Assembly: GCA_018398585.1 (NCBI GenBank)
Contig: JAGTTD010000007.1
Location: 8,583,320-8,647,319 of the forward strand
Direction: 5' to 3'
DNA: 64,000 bases
From: Simmondsia chinensis
Taxonomy: Eukaryota > Streptophyta > Magnoliopsida > Caryophyllales > Simmondsiaceae
The notes under the pieces are model-generated. The model made no database searches. It was not told the DNA's origin and saw only the letters and a list, made by a program, of their open reading frames with translations. The position numbers were made by a program, and so were the translations under genes. The first letter of the stretch is position 1, and each line of letters starts with the position of its first letter. This document shows positions 45,861 through 56,454 of the stretch, piece after piece.

Positions 45861-45902
45861 GGGTAATTAATGCATTTCTGGTCAGAAATGCATTAATTAC
45901 CC
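45861..45902. repeat. Perfect 42-bp palindrome with 20-bp arms
   Basis: The left arm GGGTAATTAATGCATTTCTG and its exact reverse complement are separated by only GT. It borders the GC-rich island. Confidence 0.95.
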
Positions 45903-46478
45903 AATGAATAAAACTTGACCCAAATTAACTCGAACCTTAACAAGACTCAGAGATATAAAAATGATCCAATTCAATCAGAACTACAATGTAATGTCCGTAA
46001 ATTCCAAAACAATCTACCTCTATTAACTCAAAACTCGAAACGATTTGTTATGAATTATAATTCTGGACTGCCAATTCTTTGTAACCAATAACTCGAAGTA
46101 TTTCACGTATAATATAGCCTCAATAATTCAGCTCTAATTTCATGAGTCAAATGCGAAGTTAAGTGCAACTTTCTATCACCTTAATTTTTTTACTTAGGTT
46201 ACAAGACCAATATGTTAACTGTTTATTTCCTTCACGATAGTGCCTTGTATATGTATAGTAAGACTGTATACATCTCACCTTTCTCATACTGATCCCTTTG
46301 AGGCACCGAGTTTGTTTTTGTTGTAATTCACTCATCAACTATATGTATATAGGCCTCCTTTGATATGCAGAAAGTAGACTAGTGAAGTTTCCATTCATGG
46401 AAAGTGTCGTTTTTTAGGCTTGTTTGGTATGCATAAAGTAGGTAGGATGTGGGAAGTTCAACTTACCCTGTCCCGTAG
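45903..46478. other. CACTA interior left of the nested LTR element, nothing recognised
   Basis: No coding or repeat signal beyond a short near-repeat (AGGCTTGTTTGGTATGCA-like, about 46350-46440). Confidence 0.5.
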
Positions 46479-46483
46479 ATAAG

Positions 46484-46824
46484 TGTCATGAATTGAATGA
46501 GGAGTAGCTTAGAATTAGGATAGTTGTAATTAGACATGTGTTGTAATTCATTAGTTATGGTTGTTAATAGTTAGTTAGGGGATTCTTGTATTGGTAGATG
46601 TAGTTAGTACATTAGTTAGATTACTTTCCTAGGCTTAAACTAGTATAAATAGTTGATCCTACACTTGTAATGGGCAATTCAATGATAATACAAACTTCAA
46701 TTCTCTCTACTTCTCCCTCGATTCTCTCCAATTCTCTTCTCTTCCTCATCTCTTTCTTAATTCTTCTTCACCCCAATCTCTCTTTCTTTCAAGTCATAAT
46801 CCGAGTCCACTTCGAGTCATGACA
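46484..46824 (+). repeat. 5' LTR of the RRM-carrying element
   Basis: 341 bp, with an 8-bp terminal inverted repeat. A TATAAATAG signal lies at about 46643-46651, and a CT-rich tract follows in the presumed leader. Confidence 0.9.
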
Positions 46825-46825
46825 A

Positions 46826-46838
46826 TTGGTATCAGAGC
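46826..46838 (+). other. Primer binding site, initiator tRNA-Met
   Basis: TTGGTATCAGAGC one base after the LTR, the usual copia-type primer site. Confidence 0.9.
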
Positions 46839-47092
46839 TCGATCTCGAGCATTAGAAACACAAAAAAAAAAAAAAGGAATGCAATTTGATCAAGTAATCG
46901 AGAATAGTGTTGAATTCATTTCAGATGTTGTAGAATTGTTGAGTCAGTTGCGTAGGAGCAAATACAGTTCAAAGGGGCTGCATATTGTGATCTGTTGGTC
47001 AAGCTACCTGCATATTCTATAGTTTTGATCAGGATTGGTTGATCTTGCTACATTGCGGATTTGTGCTGAATTGGACTTTTATTCAATCAGGA

Positions 47093-48124
47093 ATGGCTGC
47101 GATATTGGGTAAGGGATCTACACTTTTGGTAAAGGTTTCGAATGCTCTCTATCCCATCAATAAAGTCATCATTTACCAAGTCTTTTATCCCTATGGTGAT
47201 ATTGAAAGAATTGAAATCAATTCAATATCAACCTTAGGGGTTAAAGCACAAGTGACATTTTCTTCAATGATTCAAGCTGCCTTGGCAATTATTAACCTAC
47301 ATGGAAGAAACATCTATGACAATTGTTGTTTGTTAGATGTTCAATTCTTCAATCCTTGGGTGAAAATTGGAGAAAGAAAAAGAAATCCTTCAAATGAGCC
47401 TTCAAGTATGCAAGATCTACAATATAAGGAGCAAAATAGCAGAGATCAAGTTAATATTGCAGTAAAACAATTGGATGTTCATAAGAAAACTGCAGCAGTA
47501 AGACATATAAATGATGCAAAACTTCAACTTAAGCTAGATAATGAATTGCAAATACAAGTTCAAGTTCCTAAGGTTAATTCCAAGGCTGCAGCAGTAACTT
47601 CCAGAGACCAGAATGCAAATGTCAAACAATTCTGTGAGAATCATCATCAATTGGATTCAATAGTCGTTGGAGATTTGCAAGTGTATATGGAAGTATGTAG
47701 CAGCAGATTATTGTATCTGAAGCTTCCTTTACAGCCAAATATTGTGATTAAGTTGGCATTGCATCTTGGTGGCAGGAGGGTTCACATAAACAAGAGACTT
47801 AGAGCAAGAATTAGACCAATTTTGTATTTTAATGGAAGACCATCTGATTTCCTAAACCTTAAGTCAAATGCTAAGGTTCTTGAGGAGTTATACAAGTTTA
47901 AGAACATGAAATTGAGGCAACTAAAGATGGTGATGTGGCTAATGGATAGATTAGAGGCACGTTCTTGGATCAAGAAGACAAGTAAGAGGACAATGAAATT
48001 GGCAAGGAAGAGAAGAACTTCAATGGGCAAAGACACAAGATCAGTGAGAAGTAGTGCTGGTGCTGCAGCAGTGCAAGTAAACTCAACTGAGAAATGGTCT
48101 GATTTTGTTCTAGTGCAAGTTTAG
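47093..48124 (+). CDS. RRM protein similar to polypyrimidine tract-binding proteins, carried by an LTR element
   Basis: The start is the first ATG at 47093; the frame is open upstream but without an earlier ATG close by. The protein has 343 residues. Residues about 10-88 form an RRM of the PTB type: LLVKVSNALYPINKVIIYQV is the first strand and helix, and LHGRNIYDNCCLLDVQF is the end block closely shared with RRM2 of plant PTB homologues (GRNIYDGCCQLDIQ). The middle is rich in Gln, Lys and Asn; the C-terminus is very basic (about residues 295-330). The other PTB RRMs are not seen. This looks like a captured host exon set fused to unknown sequence. Only one gene-length frame is intact in the element, so it may still be translated. 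Confidence 0.7.
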   Translation: MAAILGKGSTLLVKVSNALYPINKVIIYQVFYPYGDIERIEINSISTLGVKAQVTFSSMIQAALAIINLHGRNIYDNCCLLDVQFFNPWVKIGERKRNPSNEPSSMQDLQYKEQNSRDQVNIAVKQLDVHKKTAAVRHINDAKLQLKLDNELQIQVQVPKVNSKAAAVTSRDQNANVKQFCENHHQLDSIVVGDLQVYMEVCSSRLLYLKLPLQPNIVIKLALHLGGRRVHINKRLRARIRPILYFNGRPSDFLNLKSNAKVLEELYKFKNMKLRQLKMVMWLMDRLEARSWIKKTSKRTMKLARKRRTSMGKDTRSVRSSAGAAAVQVNSTEKWSDFVLVQV

Positions 48125-49238
48125 CAGGGAAATATGCAAAGTTAGATTAAAGGGAAGGCTTAATGGTGTGGTGCTTGTGCTTATTTCTCCTTGAAGACTA
48201 ATAACAGGCCACCTGAGCCAAGCAAGGAAAGCATGGGAATGGGTTTAGATGCACAACAAGGTGCGTTTGCAGCTGATTTCAAGCTGATGTTCACACTGAT
48301 GCCCAAGGTTACTGGCTGTTAATAAGCTCATTCGGGAAGATCAGAGTGAGGAGAATGTGTGCATTGGTGGCTGAACAAGGAGTGCTTCCAGCAGTGCATC
48401 CAAATGTGAGGCCTCCGGAACCATTATTGTTACTTCTATCAATGCAAGGTGGCAAAATTGAGCAAATTTCTATGAGGATTAAGAGTATGGAACAAGTTTG
48501 GTGGTATATGAAAGCAAATGCTGGCCTATATCTGGCTGCACAAAGGGCTGAACTACACCAGCAACTTCTAAAATCGAGCATACAGATGAGTATTTGGCAA
48601 CTTCTGCCAAGCCAAGAGCTTTCACAGCTTGAGGAAATACTGAAAAATGTTCTTGTTCAAGTAAAGGAAGTGGGGATGAGTTTAGGAACTAAGAAAAGCT
48701 TGGAAGAATTGAGTATTGCATAGTACACAAACGTGTGGCAGCTTGAATGGCAGTTTAATCAATTCCACAAGTCTGAATCAGTTGGAATCAGTGAGGCTCG
48801 ATCGATTTTATCACATTCTCCACTTGAACCCTTGGTAGCAGCATCATTTAGGGATGTGAATCTGCTAAAGGAATGTGCAAGCTTAATTCTTGAGAGCCTT
48901 GGGAACTTGAGTTCAGCTGAGAGGCTTTTCCAAACCAAGAGAAGAGCTGAGTTTTGCAAGATGAACAGGAGAGACTTCTAGTTCCATGGGAGAGTGATTA
49001 AACAATTGAAAGCTTTTGCATTATGGGCCACCAGTGCACTTCAGCTGCAGAATAGTGTTGTTCTGCAGTAGACTTTGGTTGTTTTGCTTTGGAAGTGATA
49101 GACCTCCTCATGTAATCCTCAAACTGCTGCTGAAACATGGAGGCAAGACCTGTGAGCATGGCTGCAACAAGCTAAGCATTCAGGACATTTCATCACACTA
49201 CAAATTCCTTAATTAGATTCTTGAGGACAAGAATATCT
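48125..49238 (+). other. Remaining interior of the RRM-carrying element with two small open frames
   Basis: Two frames follow one another: 48346-48723, with MRRMCALVAEQGVLP and a helical Leu/Gln-rich end, and 48733-48981, ending CKMNRRDF. They are separated by a stop and may once have been one protein. I do not recognise either. A capture from another host gene is possible. Confidence 0.4.
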
Positions 49239-49252
49239 AAAGGGGGATGTAA
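49239..49252 (+). other. Polypurine tract of the RRM-carrying element
   Basis: AAAGGGGGATGTAA immediately before the right LTR. Confidence 0.8.
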
Positions 49253-49593
49253 TGTCATGAACTGAATAAGGGGTAGCTTAGAATTAGGATAGTTGTAATT
49301 AGACATGTGTTGTAATTCATTAGTTGTGGTTGTTAATAGTTAGTTAAGAGATTCTTGTATTGGTAGATGTAGTTACTACATTAGTTAGATTACTTTCCTA
49401 GGCTTAAACTAGTATAAATAGTTGATCCTACACTTGTAATGGGCAATTCAATGATAATACAAACTTCAATTCTTTCTACTTCTCCCTCGATTCTCTCCAA
49501 TTCTCTTCTCTTCCTCATCTCTTTCTCAATTCTTCTTCACCCCAATCTCTCTTTCTTTCAAGTCATAATCCGAGTCCACTTCGGGTCATGACA
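49253..49593 (+). repeat. 3' LTR of the RRM-carrying element
   Basis: 341 bp, same length as the left LTR, about ten differences, followed by the TSD ATAAG. Confidence 0.9.
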
Positions 49594-49598
49594 ATAAG

Positions 49599-50299
49599 TT
49601 CTACTTCCTTCTTTACTTTTAATCTATATTCCACCCCTTCTAATATGTGATTATGACAAGTTTACTTATAACAGCCTTATGACAAGCTTACTTATAACAG
49701 CTTTTTCAATGATGTTAAAAGATGGAACATAGGCATGAATTTCCGGGAAATTCTATTTCCCATACGGGCACCCAAATACTTTTATACTACTTCAAGGGAA
49801 GTTGACAAGGGAAATTAATTCCTGCGGAGTACGACTTCCTGTAAGAATTCAATTCATTCGGCAACCAAACGGGGCTAGGATTTATAAATTAAAGACAACC
49901 TTGTCTGATTTTATGATTATTGGTGAAAAGATGATTATGTTATACTCTATCTTGCATTTCTTTCTTCGACACTAATGAAAGTTAGGTTCCAATCAAACGA
50001 GTTCCGCCACTACAAATATTTACATCCAATATACAACTGTTGATTCAATTAACGAATCTTCACTATGAATTTTTTTTTTTTTTTTAACTATTTAATGCAA
50101 ATGTGTACTTTTAATTGAAAAACTTATTCAAATTACTTGAACAAAACCTTATTTCATCATTGCAAGTTTTAACGTTAAACTAAAGCGATAAAACTTTTGA
50201 AAGTCATAATAAAGATTACGCAAAACACTATTTGAGAGATGCTACATAATATATAGGTCGGTGTCTAAAAATAAGACATAGTACGTACATAACCTCCAC
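49599..50299. other. AT-rich CACTA interior, nothing recognised
   Basis: No gene or repeat signal seen. Confidence 0.5.
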
Positions 50300-50316
50300 A
50301 GATCGTGTAACATATA

Positions 50317-50338
50317 CAACAACAAACCCAGTGCCTCC
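50317..50338 (-). mobile_element. 22-bp RTE tail insertion with 17-bp TSD
   Basis: CAACAACAAACCCAGTGCCT plus CC is the reverse complement of the extreme 3' end of the RTE LINEs and 5S SINEs. It is flanked by AGATCGTGTAACATATA (50300-50316) and AGATCATGTAACATATA (50339-50355), a TSD with one mismatch. It is an almost completely 5'-truncated insertion. Confidence 0.8.
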
Positions 50339-50355
50339 AGATCATGTAACATATA

Positions 50356-51740
50356 TAAAATTTAAAAGTGAATTACCCAAAATAAATTAAAATTGTTTCT
50401 ACATTCGTTGTATGTTATTATTATTTTTCTTATATTATTCTACATTACTGTCAATTCATAATTCAAATATTTTCTACTAACAATTTAGATGCGATTTTTA
50501 AAAATACATATATTTTCTAATTTTTTTGATGCCACTTCTTAATTTTAATTTTGTTTAATTTTTGCTTAAATAACTTTAAAAAAAATAATTTTATAAAAAT
50601 TTGAATTAATTTTTAAAAAAATTTAAATATTTTCAAAGTATTCACATATTTTACAAATTTGTAAATATTTACAAAATAATGTAAAATTTTAGTTATGAAG
50701 TGATGTTTTTAAGCGGAAAATATTAAAGTGATCGCTGCGGCAGCAGTCACAGTATTCTGTGACCCTTGAAGCAGCGGTCATAAGTTTTAATAATATTAAA
50801 ATATTTATTAAATTAAATGTAATTTCTAATAATATAATTTTTTATTATAAAATAATATAATTGTTAAGGCAATATTATTATTAGCAAATAAAAATATCTC
50901 TTTCAAAGAAATTTTGTAATTTTAATTATTTATAAATTAATTAGTTACTCTAGCAATAATAAATTTTTTATCAGTAGTATCAAAATATTAGTTTTTGCCT
51001 TACCAATAACTATTTTCATTATTTATGAGCTGCTAGTTTTAATGTTAGAATAAATTAATTTTATAATTTTAAAGTTATTGTTAATTTTATTACAATATTA
51101 CATGTTTTAAATATTTTAAAAACTATATAAATAGTATGGTAAATTATATGTATATTAGTATTCTAAGATTTTGTTTATTAATTTTTTAGTTCATAAACTT
51201 TATAAAATACTATTTTGATAAAAATTTTATATATTTATAATACAATATTCCAAATTGCATTGCATAAGGGTTTAAAATAGACCATATTTTTAACTTTTTT
51301 TAATTCCTAATTATAATAATTTATTACATATATATAACTTTTATGGCTTAAAAATTATTTCACAACATATTTCAAGCAGAAATTAATATAATAATAAGTA
51401 AAAATTTATCTCACATAATATTTAAAATCAAATAAATTATGTTATAATAATAGATTAGCTTTTTGTGACGGATTTTACGTTACAAATACGGTTTCAGTAT
51501 TGCAATTATGAAACGGAAATTCTGACTGCTGTTCTCCGTCAACATGCCGTCAATCGGCCATCTCAACTTCCTTCACAAATTTTTTGACGGCTTAAACCAT
51601 CAGCACATTTGGTTCCTAAATCATTGTTTAAACCGTCACAATTATAATTAGTAAATTATATAAATTATAGCCTGTAATTTTTGAGGGTTTTTTGCCCCTT
51701 TTTAAAATATTTTTCATTTGTTATCATACTTTTGATGTTG
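50356..51740. other. AT-rich DNA with right-hand CACTA subterminal-like blocks
   Basis: 50725-50790 contains GCAGCAGTCACAG, CTGTGACCC and GCAGCGGTCA, like the left subterminal block. 51465-51655 contains several GACGG / CCGTC blocks. The expected TTTTCTCGTAGTG end is not found, so the right end is lost or very diverged. Confidence 0.5.
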
Positions 51741-52850
51741 AAGGTGGATAGTTCAGTTTTTATCACTTTAGAAGGATGTGCTACTCGCATCCCAAGTAGC
51801 AGTTAAAGACTTTCACGATATGCTTTTAAAATACTATAGATACTACTATAATCAAGAAAGTTTTCTAATGCTCACACAACTAACATATAGTTAACCTTTC
51901 AAAAGAACCATTGGTGACAACAACTGCACGATCGTAGCTGCTAATTAACCCTAAACATCTTGATATTTCAAAATATCAAGCCTGGTAAGTTACTCACATG
52001 AACTATTAAAACTTTGTTCATGCATAAAAGATACTTACACGTGATTGACGCATTATAACAGGTATGCAAATAATGAGGAAGCACAAAAACAAATAAGGTG
52101 GTTGCAGCACAACAATCTTAGCATCATCCGGTCAGAGATATATTTCAGGGCGGAGAATATAACAATATCACAATATAAATTCAAGCCCCATGTGAGCTAC
52201 ATCTTTAACACAAAAACTTTGTACAACAGTACATACAAACAATACATACAAACAATCCTTACTTTCAAAACAATTACAAACAATTGCTAACTAATTTGAA
52301 ACACAAATTTATAGAAAACATATCTGAAATTATATGCACGCATTACAAGTGTTGACATGAGGAATGGCACAATTTACAAGGCATGCCAAAATTGTAAGAA
52401 AAGGTCACATGGGTTAATGGACACTACCATTGCAATAAGTGCTTCAACAATAATGCCATTATGTAAAAAATGTATTCAAATTTACTAAATAAAAAGTGTA
52501 AAATATTAACTTTCGTATTTTATACAACAAGTTACGTATCAAGGTGATTGTTCAGGATCAACAGAGAACTGAAATGAAAATGACAATATTTGGCCGACAG
52601 GCAATCAAGAGCATAGTTGAACACTTTGACATTATTGCAGCATAGGTATGCATCTAAATCATCTACAACAAAAACAAAGAACCATATGATTCTAAATTGA
52701 TGCTTATCGATACAGGAATATGGACAATACTTACGGTCATGCTATTTAAACGAATTAGTAGGACGCAGTTGGATATTCATCATCAAACTTCCACTAAATG
52801 GCAACAAGGACAACCCAAACGTGGTGTTCATCACAGAGGTCTATGAGGAA
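51740..52850 (+). pseudogene. RPA1-like remnant (OB fold, zinc ribbon and later OB fold)
   Basis: The segment near 51770 (GATGTGCTACTCGCATCC, AAGTAGCAGTTAAAG) aligns with the OB-fold block of the remnant at 26792. At about 52340-52450 it reads VDMRNGTIYKACQNCKK and, after a frameshift, YHCNKCFNNNAIM, the C-x2-C ... C-x2-C ribbon. After an intron-like interval (about 52470-52530) comes VIVQDQQRTEMKMTIFGRQA. After a second interval (about 52645-52715) a block at 52757-52850 reads LNELVGRSWIFIIKLPL and VVFITEVYEE. It is the longest of the three RPA-like copies. Helitron-borne RPA is the likeliest origin. Confidence 0.65.
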
Positions 52851-54070
52851 TAAGCATGTCATTACATGATGATTAAACAACAACCAATTACACTATTGCC
52901 ATACGAAGAGCGTACAACAACTAACACAGACGCACTAAATATCGAGGTAAGTAATAAATCATGCTTTACTAATTTAAAGCGAAATGTTACGATCTAATAA
53001 CAACATGCTTTCAATACGGAGGACTGAAGAAAATTGATAGGACACAGCACTGAAGGAAAACATGACAATAAGCTAATTTAGCTTCATGTTTCCTATCTTT
53101 TGTAAAATAAGTGGCATACTTACTATAGTGCATGCGAATTATATATAACTTACATAGCATTTGTTTTGGTCAATACTGAGGATGTAGGACCAAATTTAGT
53201 ATATTTATGAATTGATAATTTTGAGTTCTTTTGAAGACATAAGAGTACAAAAACAATTATTTATATATCTAAATTTTAATTTTTTATTATTTAAGTTTAA
53301 ATGTTTTAATATAATATAATATAATATAATTATATATATATATATATATATATGATGAGATACTACGATATTTGCACATTTTTAAACTCAAATGCCATTT
53401 CTTTCGGTTATTAAAATAAGAAAAAACAAATTTTTAATGCACGCTTTTCTAATTTTTTGACTTTAGGGTATGTATGATTTTCTAATTTCTTAAAAATTCA
53501 TGTGGACTTTTTCAATATTTTAAAAAAAAAAAAAAAAAAACTACCCATAATGTACGATTAAGGTTCCAAATCTGTCGTTTGGGGGGGGGGGGGGGGGGGG
53601 TCTCGGTGGTTATTCATAAAATTGAATTGTAAAAGAATTTAAAAAAAAAAAGCCAAAATTAAAAATTAATCAATAACAACACAAAATCAAAATAGAGAAG
53701 TTTATGTTAATTTTCCACTAACTTTTTTGTTCCTCTAACTATCTGTACCTTAATCTTTTTGTAATATTTTTTATATCCATTATATCTAAAATTGTAGAAA
53801 ATAAAATCTTCAAACGAGGGATAGGTAGATAGAAATGAAGAAATCCGTAAAGGTCTATTTGAAAATTCTACAAAGAACAATGAAAAGACATAAAGTAAAA
53901 TTTTCAAATCTTAAAATAAAATTTCTTAAAAATCCATGCGAATTTTTCCAATATTTTAAAAAAGCTACCCATAAATTACTATTGAAAGTTCTTAATTTTT
54001 CATTGGAGGAAGGGGAAGAGATGTGGGTAGTAATTGATGAAATTGATATATAACTGCACAAAATTAAATT
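52851..54070. other. AT-rich DNA with homopolymer tracts, no gene recognised
   Basis: Contains a TA microsatellite (about 53330-53353), an A tract (53521-53540) and a G tract (53581-53600). The small frames on both strands at 53707-54061 overlap each other and resemble nothing known. Confidence 0.5.
53581..53600. repeat. Poly-G tract
   Basis: Twenty consecutive G, 40 bp after a poly-A tract. Confidence 0.95.
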
Positions 54071-54080
54071 CTATCTTCTA

Positions 54081-54105
54081 TCTATCTATATTTTTAAAGA
54101 GAAGT
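54081..54105 (+). mobile_element. Possible Helitron-like 5' terminus
   Basis: The sequence TCTATCTATATTTTTAAAGA then GAAG resembles plant Helitron starts (TC followed by a TATA-rich stretch and AAAGxGAAG). With the 3'-like end near 56454 it could bound a 2.4-kb element holding the L1 remnant. Weak evidence. Confidence 0.3.
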
Positions 54106-54244
54106 CCCCTTCTTCTATGGATGAGTTTGAAATTTCAAATCTTAAAATTCTAAAGCCTCAATTTTACCCTTTTTTTTGCCAAACATCAAGCGAGAATTTC
54201 AATCAACATATACAATGAATTTCAAAGGAAAAGCAAGCAAAACA

Positions 54245-56130
54245 AACAAAAACTAAACAAATTGAGCTACCAAACCTTACAAAGCCAAACAAACCTATTC
54301 CAAAACCATACTGATAATGCTCTAGTGAGATCACGATCACTACTAGAACTATCCCTAAACAATCTTCTATTTTGCTTCCTCCATATGCTATATATCATCA
54401 CCGACAGGACCACTCGACGAATCCAGCTAATCCACTTTCTATTTCTGACTGGAGATCCATACCACGCAATTAAAGCTTCAAAAGCTAGAGCCTTTGGAAT
54501 CTGAAAATGACCAGCAACATACCTTCATACTGCTCTCGAAAATGAACACTCAAAAAACAAATGGGCACCTTGTCTCACACGTATTCTTGCATAAGATACA
54601 TAGGCTCGGTAAGGCCCACCCTTTTCGGAAGCACCACACACAAAAACCATGCCTCGGGATTGCATCGTTCCAAATTGACCGCTTCCAATGACACTCAACC
54701 CCTTTTCTTCTTATACATTATCCACCTTACCAACACAAAATCGGTTTTTGGGAGGACAATTCAGCAGCTCCTCTCTCGCTTCAGCAATGTCCCTAAAACT
54801 TCGGACCCATACATCTCTACTTTTCAAAATAGCCTGCCATGTTGCAAAATCATTCACCTCGGGAGAGATGGACCAAATATCAGTTCCCTTCACATAATAC
54901 CTGTGAATCTAAGTGATCCACAAGGAATCCTTATTAAGCATAAGCTTCCAATATAGCTTCAAGAAACAAGCTTTATTCCACATTTCGTGTTAAATCAAAC
55001 CATCCCCACCCCCCCTCCCTCTCGAGAGGAAAACAAAGTTTATCCCAAGTAATAGGGGCAAGAATACTCTTTCCATTATTATGGCCCCACAAAAAAACAA
55101 ATAAACAAGGATCGAATCTGATTAAGCACGTCTAATGGGAATAAGAAGACATTACTCCAAAACCCCAAAATTGCCCCAACAACCGATTTAATTAACTCAA
55201 CTCGGGCAGCATAAGACAAGATTTCACCTTGCTAGAACAATATTTTATCTTCAGTCCTTTGGACAGAGGACAATACTAACTCGACAGTAGTTGATTACCA
55301 ACAACGGGCACACCGAGGTATTGAAGTGGAAGAAAGACTTCATTAAAGCTGAGAGTTCGCAGAATATCGTTGCGAATCTCTTTAGTGACCCCAAAGAAGC
55401 AAATTCAAGATTTCATGGCATTCGGCTCGAGCCCTAATGCTGCAACAAAAACATTAATCCCAGTTAGACAAAACCGATGATTTATCACTGCTGGCAAACA
55501 ATAGTAAGTCATCAGCGAATGTCAAATGTGATTCTGTCAAACGTTTTGCATTTCAGGTGGAATTTGTAGGTCTTTCGTGCTTCAAACTATGAAACAATCT
55601 TGATAGGTACTCTATACATAATATAAAGAGGAAAGAAGACAAGGAATCACCCTGCCTTAAACCTCCTGTTGCCCTTAAAGAAACAAACGAGTCCTGTATT
55701 AAATTGAAGCGAAAAGGTAGGAGTAGATACACACTCCCGAACCCAACCAATAATAACGTAGAGGAAATCCAAACCCTTCTAGCAAATCAAACAGAAATCC
55801 CATCTAACAGAGTCATAAGCCTTTCGGATATCTACCTTCATAAAGAGTCAAGGGAACATTGACCTCCTATTGTAATGCTTAATGATTTCACCACCCAACA
55901 AGATATTATCAGAAATATCTCGACCTTAATGAGGTAAGCTTGCCAAGGACTCTCTCAAGTCGAGCAAAAATTGTCTTCAAAATTAACTTGTAAATCATGT
56001 TACAACATGCAATCGGCCTGAAATCACCAACAAGCATCGGACTCTCCACTGTAGGTATTAATGTAAGGACAGTAGAGTTCAATGAATTCAACAATTTACC
56101 GGAATTGAAAAAATCAATAAAGCTTCAATT
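54245..56130 (-). pseudogene. L1-type LINE reverse transcriptase remnant
   Basis: Minus strand, read from 56130 down. The reverse transcriptase starts at NSTVLTLIPTVESPMLVGDF then RPIACCNMIYKLILKTI (about 55935-56090). The GLRQGDSLSSFLFILCIEYL block lies at about 55610-55670. The zf-RVT region follows (about 54700-54900), and the C-terminal part reads HLFFECSFSRAVWRYVAGHF and VVLSVMIYSIWRKQNRRLF (about 54390-54580). It ends near 54270. The catalytic YADD region (about 55500) is not recovered in a clear frame, and many stops are present. The endonuclease is missing, consistent with 5' truncation. Confidence 0.8.
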
Positions 56131-56419
56131 TTCTTAAAAGGAAAAAAAAAAAAACAAAAAATAGAAAAACTACTACAACCCCACTAACTTGGGCTTTTAA
56201 CTACCCACTCCTTGTATTCATATTTTTGTATTTAAAAGTCAATTATATCTATTCTATATACATTAAATATAAGTTAATCTTTCATATATAACAAAAGAAT
56301 TATGATCCAAGCAAATATGCAAACTAAAATGATATTAAACATTATGTTTTAATATAATAAATATATTTCATTTTTTCGAAAAAATAATTTGTCATTAGAT
56401 CTAAAATTTTTTAAAATAT

Positions 56420-56454
56420 AAATATCGTTTGTACATCGTATGAGATTCCGCTCG
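56420..56454 (+). mobile_element. Diverged Helitron-like 3' terminus
   Basis: CGTTTGTACATCGTATGAG is followed by ATTCCGCTCG and T. It aligns with the end at 34412-34443, and the downstream sequences also match (TTATAGTG, then ACAACCTACCAAATCCCA versus ACAACCTGCCAAATCCCA). The final CTCG departs from CTRR. Confidence 0.4.

Larger units (their letters stand above)
46484..49593 (+). mobile_element. Short non-autonomous LTR retrotransposon carrying a PTB-like RRM reading frame
   Basis: Two 341-bp LTRs (46484-46824 and 49253-49593) begin TGTCATGA and end TCATGACA. A perfect 5-bp TSD ATAAG flanks them (46479-46483 and 49594-49598). A tRNA-Met primer site follows the left LTR and a polypurine tract precedes the right one. 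I count about ten LTR differences, so it is moderately young. The 2.4-kb interior has no gag, protease, integrase or reverse transcriptase; it holds an open frame with a PTB-type RRM and two smaller frames. It sits inside the CACTA element and so is younger than it. Confidence 0.9.
36760..51660 (-). mobile_element. CACTA (En/Spm) DNA transposon, defective, with a nested LTR element
   Basis: The left end is CACTACGAGAAAA at 36760, preceded by TAA as possible 3-bp TSD. A subterminal block (36890-37075) repeats CTGTGACCG and CGGTCACAG in both directions. Two minus-strand genes follow, Transposase_24-type (37519-40764) and TNP2-type (40931-44616), the usual CACTA pair. Related subterminal sequence (GCAGCAGTCACAG, CTGTGACCC, GCAGCGGTCA) returns at 50725-50790, and GACGG-type blocks at 51465-51655. 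I did not find the matching right terminal repeat, so the right end is an estimate. Removing the nested LTR element gives about 11.8 kb, normal for an autonomous CACTA. Confidence 0.7.

Noticed and set aside
45468..45866. 132-residue Gly-rich protein upstream of TNP2
   Set aside because: Open frames occur on both strands of this GC-rich island and none resembles a known protein; more likely a leader or promoter region.
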